A DNA stretch of 64,000 nucleotides, from NCBI GenBank assembly GCA_963834965.1, contig CAWIEI010000032.1:1-64000 (forward strand). The letters run 5' to 3'. Under the pieces are notes generated by a model. That model saw only the letters and a program-made list of their open reading frames with translations. It did no database searches and had not been told where the DNA came from. The first letter of the stretch is position 1. Each line of letters starts with the position of its first letter. The stretch is from Fodinibacter sp963834965 (GTDB lineage: Bacteria; Actinomycetota; Actinomycetes; Actinomycetales; Dermatophilaceae). Below, one piece after another: positions 30,581 to 38,452 of this stretch. Made by a program: the position numbers and the translations under genes.

Positions 30581-32302
30581 TCAGTCACCTCTCACGACGG
30601 CGCTCGCATCGGCGTGCGCAACGGGTGGTGCCGCACCCAGCGTCGTGTCGGGACGGCGTAGCTGGTAGCGGTACGAGTGCTGGACAGATGCCGGCCGCAG
30701 TTCGACCGGGGAGGGCTTGCGCAGCCCCTTCGGGGGCGGCCTGGCCTTGCGGCGGGCGGCGGCCTGACGGGCGGCGATCGTGCGCTTGTGGCAGCCGTCA
30801 AACCACATGTCGAGCTCAAGGTAGCCCGGGTCGGTGGTCGCCTGGGCTCGCATCATCTCGACAAGCGCGGCGATGTCGGGGTCCTTGTTCGGGTCGGTCG
30901 CCCAGTGGCGTGCGACCTCCAAGGCCAGGCGCGGGTCGTGCACGTGGAGGCTCCGCTTGACGGCCTTGTTGAGGATGTCCAGGCGTCTTGGGCTCATGTG
31001 CTTGCGGTTGGCTTCGTCGATGAGCAGCCACATCATGTGAGCGGCCATGTCGTGCATGCCCTGCGACGGCCAGGTGTCCATCTTGCGGGCCCTGCCCGGG
31101 TCCCACAGGTCGTTTTTGGCTTTGTGGCTGAACAGGCTGATGGGCTCGCCGGTGCGTTTCACGGTGCCGTAGTCCAGCGCGCGCCGGGTCAGGAGCAGGA
31201 CGGTGGTGTCCTGAGGGCAGGGTTGGCCGGTGGCGCAGTGCGGGCAGTAGCCGCCGTAGTCGCAGGCCGGGGCGCCCTTGATGGTCTGGTGGTTCGCGCG
31301 GTACCACTGTCGGGCGCCTTCACGGTCCAGGCAGGTCAGCAGCGGCTCGATGGCCCCCAGCAGGGTGCCCATGTCGCCGGGGCTGACAGCGCCGCGCAGG
31401 AGGCCGGTGACACGGTCGAGCAGGCCGGCCCGGCGGGCCTCGATGAGGACCTTCTCGGCGGCGTGGGGGCAGTGCTCGGTGATGCAGGCGCCGAGCTGCG
31501 CGGTCCAGGCGTCCAGCCGGCGAACGCCGGGGCGGGTGGTCAGTCGCGAGTTCCGGTGGGCTGTGGCGATGTGCTTGGCGCTGGCTGGGGCCTGGGTGCG
31601 GTGGCGCCGCGGATGGGAGCCGGCGGCGGCGATGTCCTCGGTGGTCTTGGCCTTGGCGACGCGCAGGAACTCGTCGAAGTCGGTGATTCCCTGCGCGGCC
31701 GCCTCGGCGAGCAGGCAGGAGAGGACCTCGGCGGTGTCCTGCGCATCCTGCAGGCCCTTGTGGAGGCGGCGGGTGCGGGTGGGGATGCCTGTCAGCGTGG
31801 TGGCTGCGCCGTACTGGCTGGCCAGGTGGGTGAGCTTGGAGCGCGGCGAGGAGCCGGGGATGTGCAGGCGAATGGGCAGGAACTGGGTGTCGATGACGGT
31901 GCGGCGCAACGGGGTCATGCCGGCGCGGGCGTAGGCGGTGGCCAGGTGGCTGATGTCGAAGCGGGCGTTGTGGCACACCAGGATTGCGTCGGGGTACGGC
32001 GCGAGGTAGGTGTTCAGGGCTGCGAGCGCTGTCGCCGGGTCGGGCTGGCCGACCAGGTCGGGGGTGGTGATGTGGTTGTGCGCGCTGCTGGCGTCGTCGA
32101 CCTCCACGCCGGGGTCCATGAGGGTGTGGAACGCGCGCCGGCGGGTGCCGTTGAGCAGCAGGACCGCACCGACGGAGACCGGGTAGGTCTCCGGTCCGCC
32201 CGTGGGCCCGGGGACCGTGGTGGTCTCGATGTCCAGCGCGATGAGCTGGCGGTTGGCGATGAGCGCGGTGTAGGCGGCGCCCTTGGTGACGGTACGGCTC
32301 AT
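30581..32302 (-). CDS. DEDDh (DnaQ-like) 3'-5' exonuclease with unknown C-terminal half, transposon-encoded
   Basis: The first about 215 of 573 residues form a DnaQ-type exonuclease with a complete active site: Asp24 and Glu26 in IALDIETTTV, Asp116 in HNARFDISHL, His181 and Asp186 in LHKGLQDAQDT. The other 350 residues match nothing I recognise. They include a Cys cluster (Cys347, 353, 356, 362) that looks zinc-binding, and a basic, Pro-rich tail. The ATG overlaps the transposase stop as ATGA, so the two are co-translated and this protein is probably part of transposition or end processing, not random cargo. Alternatives are a repair or defence nuclease carried by the element. Confidence 0.8.
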   Translation of the reverse strand: MSRTVTKGAAYTALIANRQLIALDIETTTVPGPTGGPETYPVSVGAVLLLNGTRRRAFHTLMDPGVEVDDASSAHNHITTPDLVGQPDPATALAALNTYLAPYPDAILVCHNARFDISHLATAYARAGMTPLRRTVIDTQFLPIRLHIPGSSPRSKLTHLASQYGAATTLTGIPTRTRRLHKGLQDAQDTAEVLSCLLAEAAAQGITDFDEFLRVAKAKTTEDIAAAGSHPRRHRTQAPASAKHIATAHRNSRLTTRPGVRRLDAWTAQLGACITEHCPHAAEKVLIEARRAGLLDRVTGLLRGAVSPGDMGTLLGAIEPLLTCLDREGARQWYRANHQTIKGAPACDYGGYCPHCATGQPCPQDTTVLLLTRRALDYGTVKRTGEPISLFSHKAKNDLWDPGRARKMDTWPSQGMHDMAAHMMWLLIDEANRKHMSPRRLDILNKAVKRSLHVHDPRLALEVARHWATDPNKDPDIAALVEMMRAQATTDPGYLELDMWFDGCHKRTIAARQAAARRKARPPPKGLRKPSPVELRPASVQHSYRYQLRRPDTTLGAAPPVAHADASAVVRGD

Positions 32303-33918
32303 GGGCTCACCTGCCGAAGGAGCTCGGTGATGCTCCCGGGGTCGCGCAGGCTGGACGCCCCGGCCGGCTCGACGAGAGCACGAGGTGGCGGCGCCCAGCC
32401 ACCGTTGGCACGCGACGAGTCACGCACGACGGTGATGACGTCGTGTGCGTGCAGGAGGGCACCGTTGGCCCCGGCGACGATGAGGTCGCCGAGCAGGTTG
32501 GTCCGCGGCAGGTTGGCGAACATGGCCCCTCGCCTGGCGACCAGCCGGTCCACCCAGGTGGCGATCTGGTTCTCCACGCTGGCGTTGCTGATGGGCACCC
32601 GCGGCTTGCTGTTGCTCGCGGCCACCTTCGCCGAGCGGCACAGCAGCGGCTCGTACATGGCCCGGACAGCGGCGACCGTGTCCATCGGCAGCCCGGAGGC
32701 GTCAGCAAGGTCCTCCAGCTCATCGAACCAAGTGCTGACGGTCGCAGGGCCGCCGGCGGCCATGGCTTCACGGGTCAGCGCGTACAGGTGGTCCCGGACG
32801 TTCTCATCGAGCTTTCCGCCGGTGGGGGTCAGGCGCCTGCGGATGTTCTCCGAGGCGTGCCACACGCACGGGACGAAGGTGGTGCGCTTGCCCCAGGTGG
32901 CGCCAGCAGCCTTCTCGATCGCGGCAGCGCCGTCGGCGATGAGGAAGTCGGGTGCTTCGAGCTCGGAGAAGACCAGCGCCCACGCGTCCTTGGTGACGCT
33001 CGGCATGGCACGGACGCGCACGAGCTTGCTGGAGCGGCCCACCAGCTCGTCCTTGCTGTCGGTCACCCACTGCATCCGGCCGATGACCAGGACGTTCCAC
33101 ACGACCGGCGAGGTGGAAGCCCACCGTGTGTAGTTGCGCTTGACCGGAACCTCGTCGGCGACGTACACGACCGGCAAGCCCTTTGCGCGGTAGGAGGTCT
33201 CCTCGGCCCGGATGGCGTCGAACGCGGGCTCGGTGACCAGCGGGGCGAAGCGCTCGAGGATGTCGGCGGAGATGTGCCAGTGGGCACCCATGTCACGGTC
33301 CGGTCCGGTCTCTCCGGACTGGTTGAGCTCGTCGACCTTGATGCCGCGAACGCTTCGTGTGCGGGAGGCGGTGCGGTCCATGCGCTCCAGGGCGCGCATG
33401 GACGCGTGCGTGTAGGAGCGGCCCTCCGCGAGGTCGTTGAGGACGGCGTGCACGACGGCCGCCGGGACGTTCAGGCGCCGCGTGGGTGCTTCGGTTCCCG
33501 CGTTGCGGGGGGTCGGTACGTGGCAGTCTTCGCAGCGTGTGTCGCCCTCGACCGCCGAGCGCGGAAGCGGCGCCGTGAAGGTGTGCCGCTGCGAGGGGTC
33601 GTCGGGGTTGGAGCAGCGGTAGCGCTGGCGGGGGCCGGCCAGCGTGTCGTACGTGCCGTTGGTGTCCACCCGCCAGCCGGCGTGGTCGCCGTTCGGGCAG
33701 GGCGGCTTGGAGACAACCTCATCAAGGAAGTCCCGCGCGGTCAGCGTGGAGTGCACGACCGTGCTGAACCAGTGCTGGCCTGCCTCGCCGTCCTCCTCGT
33801 ACCGGCACAGCCAGCGACGTGTCGTCCCCTTCTTCCGCTGCCGCGTGCCGTAAGCCTGGATACGGGAGCGGGCGTGACCATCGGGGCAGGAGGGAGCTGG
33901 GACCTTTCGCAGGGCCAT
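32299..33918 (-). CDS. DDE-type transposase with N-terminal zinc-binding region
   Basis: A 539-residue protein. The N-terminal 130 residues have three Cys-rich patches (SCPDGHARSR, PPCPNGDHAGW, CEDCHVPTPR) that may bind zinc and the element ends. Then comes a helical region and a core like MULE/IS256-type enzymes: Asp255 in VVYVADEVPVKR, Asp329 in FLIADGAAAIEKA, the C-x2-H motif in PCVWHASENIRR and Glu449 in NASVENQIATW. ATG 33918 has a perfect AGGAGG 9 bases upstream. It begins 71 bases inside the right inverted repeat and overlaps the exonuclease. The family assignment is tentative; the DDE triad is inferred by eye. Confidence 0.78.
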   Translation of the reverse strand: MALRKVPAPSCPDGHARSRIQAYGTRQRKKGTTRRWLCRYEEDGEAGQHWFSTVVHSTLTARDFLDEVVSKPPCPNGDHAGWRVDTNGTYDTLAGPRQRYRCSNPDDPSQRHTFTAPLPRSAVEGDTRCEDCHVPTPRNAGTEAPTRRLNVPAAVVHAVLNDLAEGRSYTHASMRALERMDRTASRTRSVRGIKVDELNQSGETGPDRDMGAHWHISADILERFAPLVTEPAFDAIRAEETSYRAKGLPVVYVADEVPVKRNYTRWASTSPVVWNVLVIGRMQWVTDSKDELVGRSSKLVRVRAMPSVTKDAWALVFSELEAPDFLIADGAAAIEKAAGATWGKRTTFVPCVWHASENIRRRLTPTGGKLDENVRDHLYALTREAMAAGGPATVSTWFDELEDLADASGLPMDTVAAVRAMYEPLLCRSAKVAASNSKPRVPISNASVENQIATWVDRLVARRGAMFANLPRTNLLGDLIVAGANGALLHAHDVITVVRDSSRANGGWAPPPRALVEPAGASSLRDPGSITELLRQVSP

Positions 33919-33989
33919 GTGAGCACCTCCTGTTCGGTGTCACCCCCAACAGTGCCGGACCCCATCACGCAAGGCACTCAAAACCAACG

Positions 33990-34048
33990 AATCCACGCCC
34001 ATTTCCCCCACCTGTTGCCGCAGTGGCTGGCACGGGGGGGGTGTCGTC
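33990..34048 (-). repeat. right terminal inverted repeat of the mobile element
   Basis: Reverse complement of 28870-28928 with five mismatches. The 61 bases between it and the transposase ribosome site must hold the transposase promoter, unless that lies in the repeat itself. Confidence 0.85.
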
Positions 34049-34055
34049 CTGGGCT

Positions 34056-36170
34056 CTAGGCCGGGGTCGCGGTGGCCCCTGTTGCGCCGTGCTTCCCGGT
34101 CCGTGCCGCCACGGCGAGCTGCCGCACCCGGGCGAAGTCCTTGTCGGTGTAGACACCGTTGACCCCGGAGACCGCGGCCAACCGCATGCCGTGCCGCAGC
34201 CCCAGCTGGTAGATCTCCTTGACCTTCTCCCACTCGATGGCCCGCCCCACCGTGAACGTCTCGTAACGGCCCTCGAGGGCCAGCGCGACGGTCTCGGCCA
34301 GGCAGGCGTAGGCGACGCCGTCGGGCAGGCCGATGTCGCGCATCCGCACGTCGTCCCCGGGCAGCTCGATCTCGCCGGACTCCACGACCAGGACGTCGGG
34401 ACGCTTGGCGACGTCCTCCGCCGACAGGTCGAGCGGGCGTGCGACGTCGGTGATGACGCAGCCCGGCTTGACGTCCATGATGTCGAGCACGCGCTTGCCG
34501 GCGCCGGAGGTGGCGGTGACGATGACGTCCATCTCGGCCAGGTGCTCACCCGGCGTCGCGGCGGCGTGCACCACGGCGCGCGGGTGCTCACGCTCGATGT
34601 CCTGCTTGAGGGCGAGCAGCTTGGCGGTCTCGGGGGAGACCAGCCACAGCTCGTCGCTGGCCAGGGCCAGCAGCCGCGCGCAGACCGAGCCGATGGCGCC
34701 GGTCGCGCCGACGACCATGGTGCGGCCGTGGATGATGCCGTCGTCGCCCCGCTCGAGCAGGCCGAGCCGGTTGACCGCCTCGTGGGCGGCCCACAGTGCG
34801 CCCGAGGCGCTGTAGCTGTTGCCGGTGGTGATGGGCAGCGATGACTTGCGCGCGACCGTCACCCCGGCGTCGCCGACGACCTTGGTGAACGCGCCCAGGC
34901 CCATGATCTGGGCCCCCAGGCCACGTGCCACCTCGGCGGCGGCGAGCAGCTTCTCGTAGGTGAACTCCGGTTCGTGCGCGAGGATCTCCTTCGGGGTTCC
35001 GCCGACCGAGATGAGCCAGCCCTCCGCCTCGGCCCCGGTCGGTGAGGTCACGCCCGTGACGTGGCTGTAGACCATCGGGGGCGCGTAGGCCATCGCCTTC
35101 TCGATCACGTTGGTGACGGTCGGGGGCGACACGCGCATGACCGTGCCGAGCGGCTCGATCTTGGTGAAGAACCGCTGCGACAGCGGGTGGATGACGAATG
35201 CGAACCGGCTCTTGCGGCGCGGCCCGTTCGGCTCGAGCAGGCGCGGCTGGAGGCCGGCCGTGAGGATGATCTCGAGCAGGTCGTCGTCGCTCAGCCGCTC
35301 CGGCGCGCCTCCGGGTGCACGCACGGTGGCGCGCATCATCGCCTCGAGCGTGGCGACGTCGATGGTGACGTCGTAGGGCTGCGGTGTGGTGTCCACCACG
35401 AGGTCGACGTCGCGCGCGGCGAGGTCGGCGAGCTGGTCGTCGGTGACCGCCGAGGTGATGACCGCCTTCCCGTGCAGCTCGGTGAAGCCGGATGTCACGA
35501 GCTCGTGGTAGCTCGCGACCACCACGTCGCTGTCCTCCGGGCGGTGCGCCAGCCAGGAGCGGTTGGCGAGCTCGGAGGGAACGAAGGTGTCCTCGCGCAC
35601 GGCGGCGGTGACCTGCCGCAGCGGCCAGGTGACGGCGTTGGCGGTCGCGCCGAGCGCGGGGGCAGGGGAGAGGCGCCCGGCCCAGCCGTCGGGAGCCGGG
35701 GGTCGCTGCACGTGGATGTTGTCGGTGAACTCGCGCAGCACCCGCACCGTGCGGGCGTGGTCGGCCCCGAGCACGATGGTGCGCGCGTTGGAGAAGTAGC
35801 CCGGCATCTCGTTCTGCACCCAGCGCACCGACCACTCCTGCAGCACCTCGTGCAGGCGTCGCCCATCGGTGGCGGTGCCGTCGGCGGAGGCCGCCTTGAG
35901 CCTGCGGATCGCCTCGGCCGGGTCGGTGTCGAGCGCCCCGGTGGCCAGCGCCTCGGCGGCCCCGTTGACGGCGATGGCGTCGGCGAGCGGCACCCAGCGG
36001 CGCACCAGCGTCTCGGCGGTGCGGAGGTCGCCGTCGGTGCCGATGCGCAGCAGGCGCACGGGCCGACCGAGGAACTCCACGGTCACGTCGTGGTCGCGCT
36101 CGGACGCGCCCAGGCTGATCTCGACGACCACCAGGGGTGGGTCGGCGGGTCGGGTCCTCTTACGGGCCAT
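34056..36170 (-). CDS. acyl-ACP-reductase-like dehydrogenase with long N-terminal extension
   Basis: The C-terminal about 380 of 704 residues resemble long-chain acyl-ACP reductases (AAR, the aldehyde-forming enzyme of cyanobacterial alkane synthesis): TTGNSYSASGALWAA, a Rossmann motif VVGATGAIGSVCARLL near residue 485, KPGCVITD, and AYACLAETVALALEGRYETF with Cys623 in the place of the presumed catalytic Cys. The first about 320 residues are not recognised. SDR gene 36195-37286 lies 24 bases upstream, so the two likely act together, perhaps making a fatty aldehyde then alcohol. ATG 36170 has AAGGACACC before it. The stop is 7 bases from the mobile element; the 3' end appears intact. The substrate is inference. 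Confidence 0.65.
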   Translation of the reverse strand: MARKRTRPADPPLVVVEISLGASERDHDVTVEFLGRPVRLLRIGTDGDLRTAETLVRRWVPLADAIAVNGAAEALATGALDTDPAEAIRRLKAASADGTATDGRRLHEVLQEWSVRWVQNEMPGYFSNARTIVLGADHARTVRVLREFTDNIHVQRPPAPDGWAGRLSPAPALGATANAVTWPLRQVTAAVREDTFVPSELANRSWLAHRPEDSDVVVASYHELVTSGFTELHGKAVITSAVTDDQLADLAARDVDLVVDTTPQPYDVTIDVATLEAMMRATVRAPGGAPERLSDDDLLEIILTAGLQPRLLEPNGPRRKSRFAFVIHPLSQRFFTKIEPLGTVMRVSPPTVTNVIEKAMAYAPPMVYSHVTGVTSPTGAEAEGWLISVGGTPKEILAHEPEFTYEKLLAAAEVARGLGAQIMGLGAFTKVVGDAGVTVARKSSLPITTGNSYSASGALWAAHEAVNRLGLLERGDDGIIHGRTMVVGATGAIGSVCARLLALASDELWLVSPETAKLLALKQDIEREHPRAVVHAAATPGEHLAEMDVIVTATSGAGKRVLDIMDVKPGCVITDVARPLDLSAEDVAKRPDVLVVESGEIELPGDDVRMRDIGLPDGVAYACLAETVALALEGRYETFTVGRAIEWEKVKEIYQLGLRHGMRLAAVSGVNGVYTDKDFARVRQLAVAARTGKHGATGATATPA

Positions 36171-36194
36171 GGTGTCCTTCCAGGGGGGTGGTGC

Positions 36195-37286
36195 TCAGGT
36201 CATCGCGTTGGCGTCGTACTCCGGGTGGGCCTGCATGAAGTCGAGCAGGCGTCCGGCGTAGCTCTGGAACGGCGGGCAGGTCAGGCCGGATGCCGTGAGG
36301 TCGCGGGTCGTGTTCGCCGTGGCGTACGTGGTCGGGGAGGCGAAGTAGTCCAGGGCTTCGGCGGGCAGGCCGAGCAGCCGCTCCATGCCGGGGAGGTGCT
36401 CGACGATGGCGTGCACCGGAGCCAGCGGCAACGGCATCCAGACGACCTTGGTGTTGCGGTGCCGGGCGAAGGTCGCGACGACCTCGCGCACGGTCGGCGG
36501 GTCCGGGTCGACGAGGGCGTAGGTGCGCCCGGCGGACTCCTCGAGCACCGACAGCTCGTCCATCGCGCCCACCACGAAGTCGCGGGGGACGAGGCAGACC
36601 CGCACGCTGTCGGCGTCCCCGACCGCCGGGACCACCGCGATCGACGCCTGCCGCGCCAGGAAGGTCGCCAGGAAGTAGGGGCCGTCGTACTTCTGGGTGG
36701 CCCCGGTCTGCGAGTCGCCGACGACGATGCCCGGGCGGTAGATGGTGGCGGGGACGCCGTCGGCCATCGCCTTGCGCACGAGCAGCTCGGCCTCGTACTT
36801 GGTCTCCTCGTAGTGGTTGCGGAACACCTGCCCCGCGTCGAGGGTGTCCTCGCCGAACTCGCCCTCGAAGCGGCCGCTGACGTAGCAGGTGCTGACGTAC
36901 TGCAGTCGCCGCAGGTGTGGCTGCTCGCGGCAGAAGTCGAGCACGTTGCGCGTGCCGTCGACGTTCACCCGCCGAGCGATCTGAGGCGCCACGGCGAGGT
37001 CGTAGACGGCGGCGAGGTGCCAGACCTCACGCACGTCGTCGAGCCGCTCGCGCTCGGCAGCATCGAGCCCGAGGCCGGGCACGGTGATGTCGCCCTCGGT
37101 CAGCCGGATGCGGCCCATTGTGTGCGGGTCGGTGATCTCGAGCTCCTTGACCCGCGAGCGGGCCAGCACCGCGTGCTGCGGCTGCACCAGGCAGACCGCC
37201 TTCAGGTCGGGCCGTCGGGCGAGCAGCCTTGGCAGCAGGGCGGATCCGAGAAAACCGGGAAAGCCGGTCATGAGCAGCTGTGCCAC
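36195..37286 (-). CDS. SDR-family oxidoreductase, fatty-acyl-reductase-like
   Basis: Extended short-chain dehydrogenase of 363 residues with LLMTGFPGFLGSALLPRLL (nucleotide-binding TGxxGFLG), EVWHLAAVYDLAV, VNVDGTRNVLDF, the YVSTCYVSGR strand and an ETKYEAELLV segment. The catalytic Tyr/Lys appear as Y-x3-K in HYEETKYEAE, a pattern seen in the NAD_binding_4/fatty acyl-CoA reductase branch. GTG 37286 has AAGGA upstream. It is the first gene of a two-gene operon with the AAR-like protein, and the upstream gap holds the hairpin GGCACCGG/CCGGTGCC at 37320-37343. Confidence 0.75.
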   Translation of the reverse strand: MAQLLMTGFPGFLGSALLPRLLARRPDLKAVCLVQPQHAVLARSRVKELEITDPHTMGRIRLTEGDITVPGLGLDAAERERLDDVREVWHLAAVYDLAVAPQIARRVNVDGTRNVLDFCREQPHLRRLQYVSTCYVSGRFEGEFGEDTLDAGQVFRNHYEETKYEAELLVRKAMADGVPATIYRPGIVVGDSQTGATQKYDGPYFLATFLARQASIAVVPAVGDADSVRVCLVPRDFVVGAMDELSVLEESAGRTYALVDPDPPTVREVVATFARHRNTKVVWMPLPLAPVHAIVEHLPGMERLLGLPAEALDYFASPTTYATANTTRDLTASGLTCPPFQSYAGRLLDFMQAHPEYDANAMT

Positions 37287-37534
37287 GCGAACGTCCTTCT
37301 GCGCACGGTCTCGCGGACTGGCACCGGTGGGGGTCCCGGTGCCGTCACCGGATGGACCTGCTACGCACTGTAGTTGTGAGGCGCGGTTGCTTCCCACCCC
37401 GGGGCGGCCAGAACAGCCCCCGCGGCACGTGATCCTCGTCGCACACCCTGGTCTCCCGGCCATAGTGGAGTTCGTGGGGCACCGGCGGCACGACCGGTGC
37501 TGCCCCTGTCGGGGCGGCGCGAGAGGATGACGCC

Positions 37535-38452
37535 GTGAGCGGACTCGAGATGCGACCAGGGTGCGAGTGCTGCGATGTCGACCTGCCGGCCGATGACGTG
37601 GGAGCGGTGGTGTGCTCGCTGGAGTGCACGTTCTGCGCCGGGTGCTCCGAGCACCTCGAGCGCACCTGCCCCAACTGCGGGGGGGCGCTGATGCCGCGCC
37701 CCACCCGGGTGGGCGACGCGCTGGTGCGGCATCCGGCATCCACGACACGGGTGGTGTCCGACATCCCGTGCCCCGGCCCGGGATATGCGGGCCGGGTGAC
37801 CGGTGACGTGCCGGTCGAGCGCCTGGGCCGGCACGCCGAGCGTGGGCGGTCCGAGCGCGAGGCCCTCGACGCCCTGCTCGACGAGGTGCTCGCCGGCACC
37901 CTCTCCACCGTCGTCGACGGCCGACCCTGGGTGGTGCCGATGCTCTTCGCCCGCGACGGCGACCGCGTCCTGCTGCACGGGTCGACCGGTGCCGGGGCGC
38001 TGCGCCAGGTGGCCGCGGGGGCCCCGGCGGTGCTCAGCGTCACCGTCGTCGACGGGCTCGTGGTCGCGCACACGACCTTCGAGTCGTCGGCCAACTACCG
38101 CTCGGCCGTCATCCACGGCGAGCTCACCCCCCTCGATGACGCCGAGCGCACCACCGCGCTCGAGCTGCTGTCGGAGCGGCTGATCCCCGGCCGGCCCGCC
38201 GAGGTGCGTGCCATGAACCGCCGCGAAGAGGTCGCCACCCTCGCCATGGAGCTGCCGATCAGGCCCGGCCGCTGGCTGCTCAAGGAGCGCTCCGGCGGGC
38301 CCTCGGTGCCCGACGAGGAGACCGGCGCGTGGTCGGGCGTCGTGCCGTTCCGCGTGGTGGCCGGGGCGCCCGAGCCGGCGGCGTGGTCGGTCGAGGCCGG
38401 CACGCCGGTGCCCGCGTCGGTGACGGCGCTGGTGCAGCGGTGGGCCCCGTGA
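37535..38452 (+). CDS. DUF1272 zinc-binding domain fused to a pyridoxamine 5'-phosphate oxidase-like flavin domain
   Basis: The first about 60 residues are a DUF1272 domain: EMRPGCECCDVDLP then CSLECTFCAGCSEHL and CPNCGGAL, with ten Cys likely to bind zinc. From about residue 95 to 240 it is a split-barrel FMN-binding domain of the PNPOx_2 type: LSTVVDGRPWVVPMLFARDG, LLHGSTGAGALRQ, YRSAVIHGEL and a following segment on the dimer interface. DUF1272 is usually a free-standing small protein, so the fusion is unusual. The GTG start follows GAGAGGA. The stop overlaps the MetE-like gene (GTGA). No function is known for the fusion. Confidence 0.78.
   Translation: MSGLEMRPGCECCDVDLPADDVGAVVCSLECTFCAGCSEHLERTCPNCGGALMPRPTRVGDALVRHPASTTRVVSDIPCPGPGYAGRVTGDVPVERLGRHAERGRSEREALDALLDEVLAGTLSTVVDGRPWVVPMLFARDGDRVLLHGSTGAGALRQVAAGAPAVLSVTVVDGLVVAHTTFESSANYRSAVIHGELTPLDDAERTTALELLSERLIPGRPAEVRAMNRREEVATLAMELPIRPGRWLLKERSGGPSVPDEETGAWSGVVPFRVVAGAPEPAAWSVEAGTPVPASVTALVQRWAP

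Larger units (their letters stand above)
28870..34048. mobile_element. 5.2-kb transposon-like element with 59-bp terminal inverted repeats
   Basis: The ends 28870-28928 and 33990-34048 are inverted copies, 54 of 59 positions alike, with the inner 36 bases identical. Between them are a transposase gene and a coupled exonuclease gene on the minus strand, starting at the right end, and a DUF2975/XRE pair on the plus strand, starting at the left end. The element sits between the convergent pirin and reductase genes, just outside the pirin terminator and 7 bases from the stop of the next gene; neither gene is broken. The left cargo is visibly less GC-rich than the chromosome around it. I see no convincing target-site duplication, so the outermost bases are uncertain. 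Confidence 0.85.
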
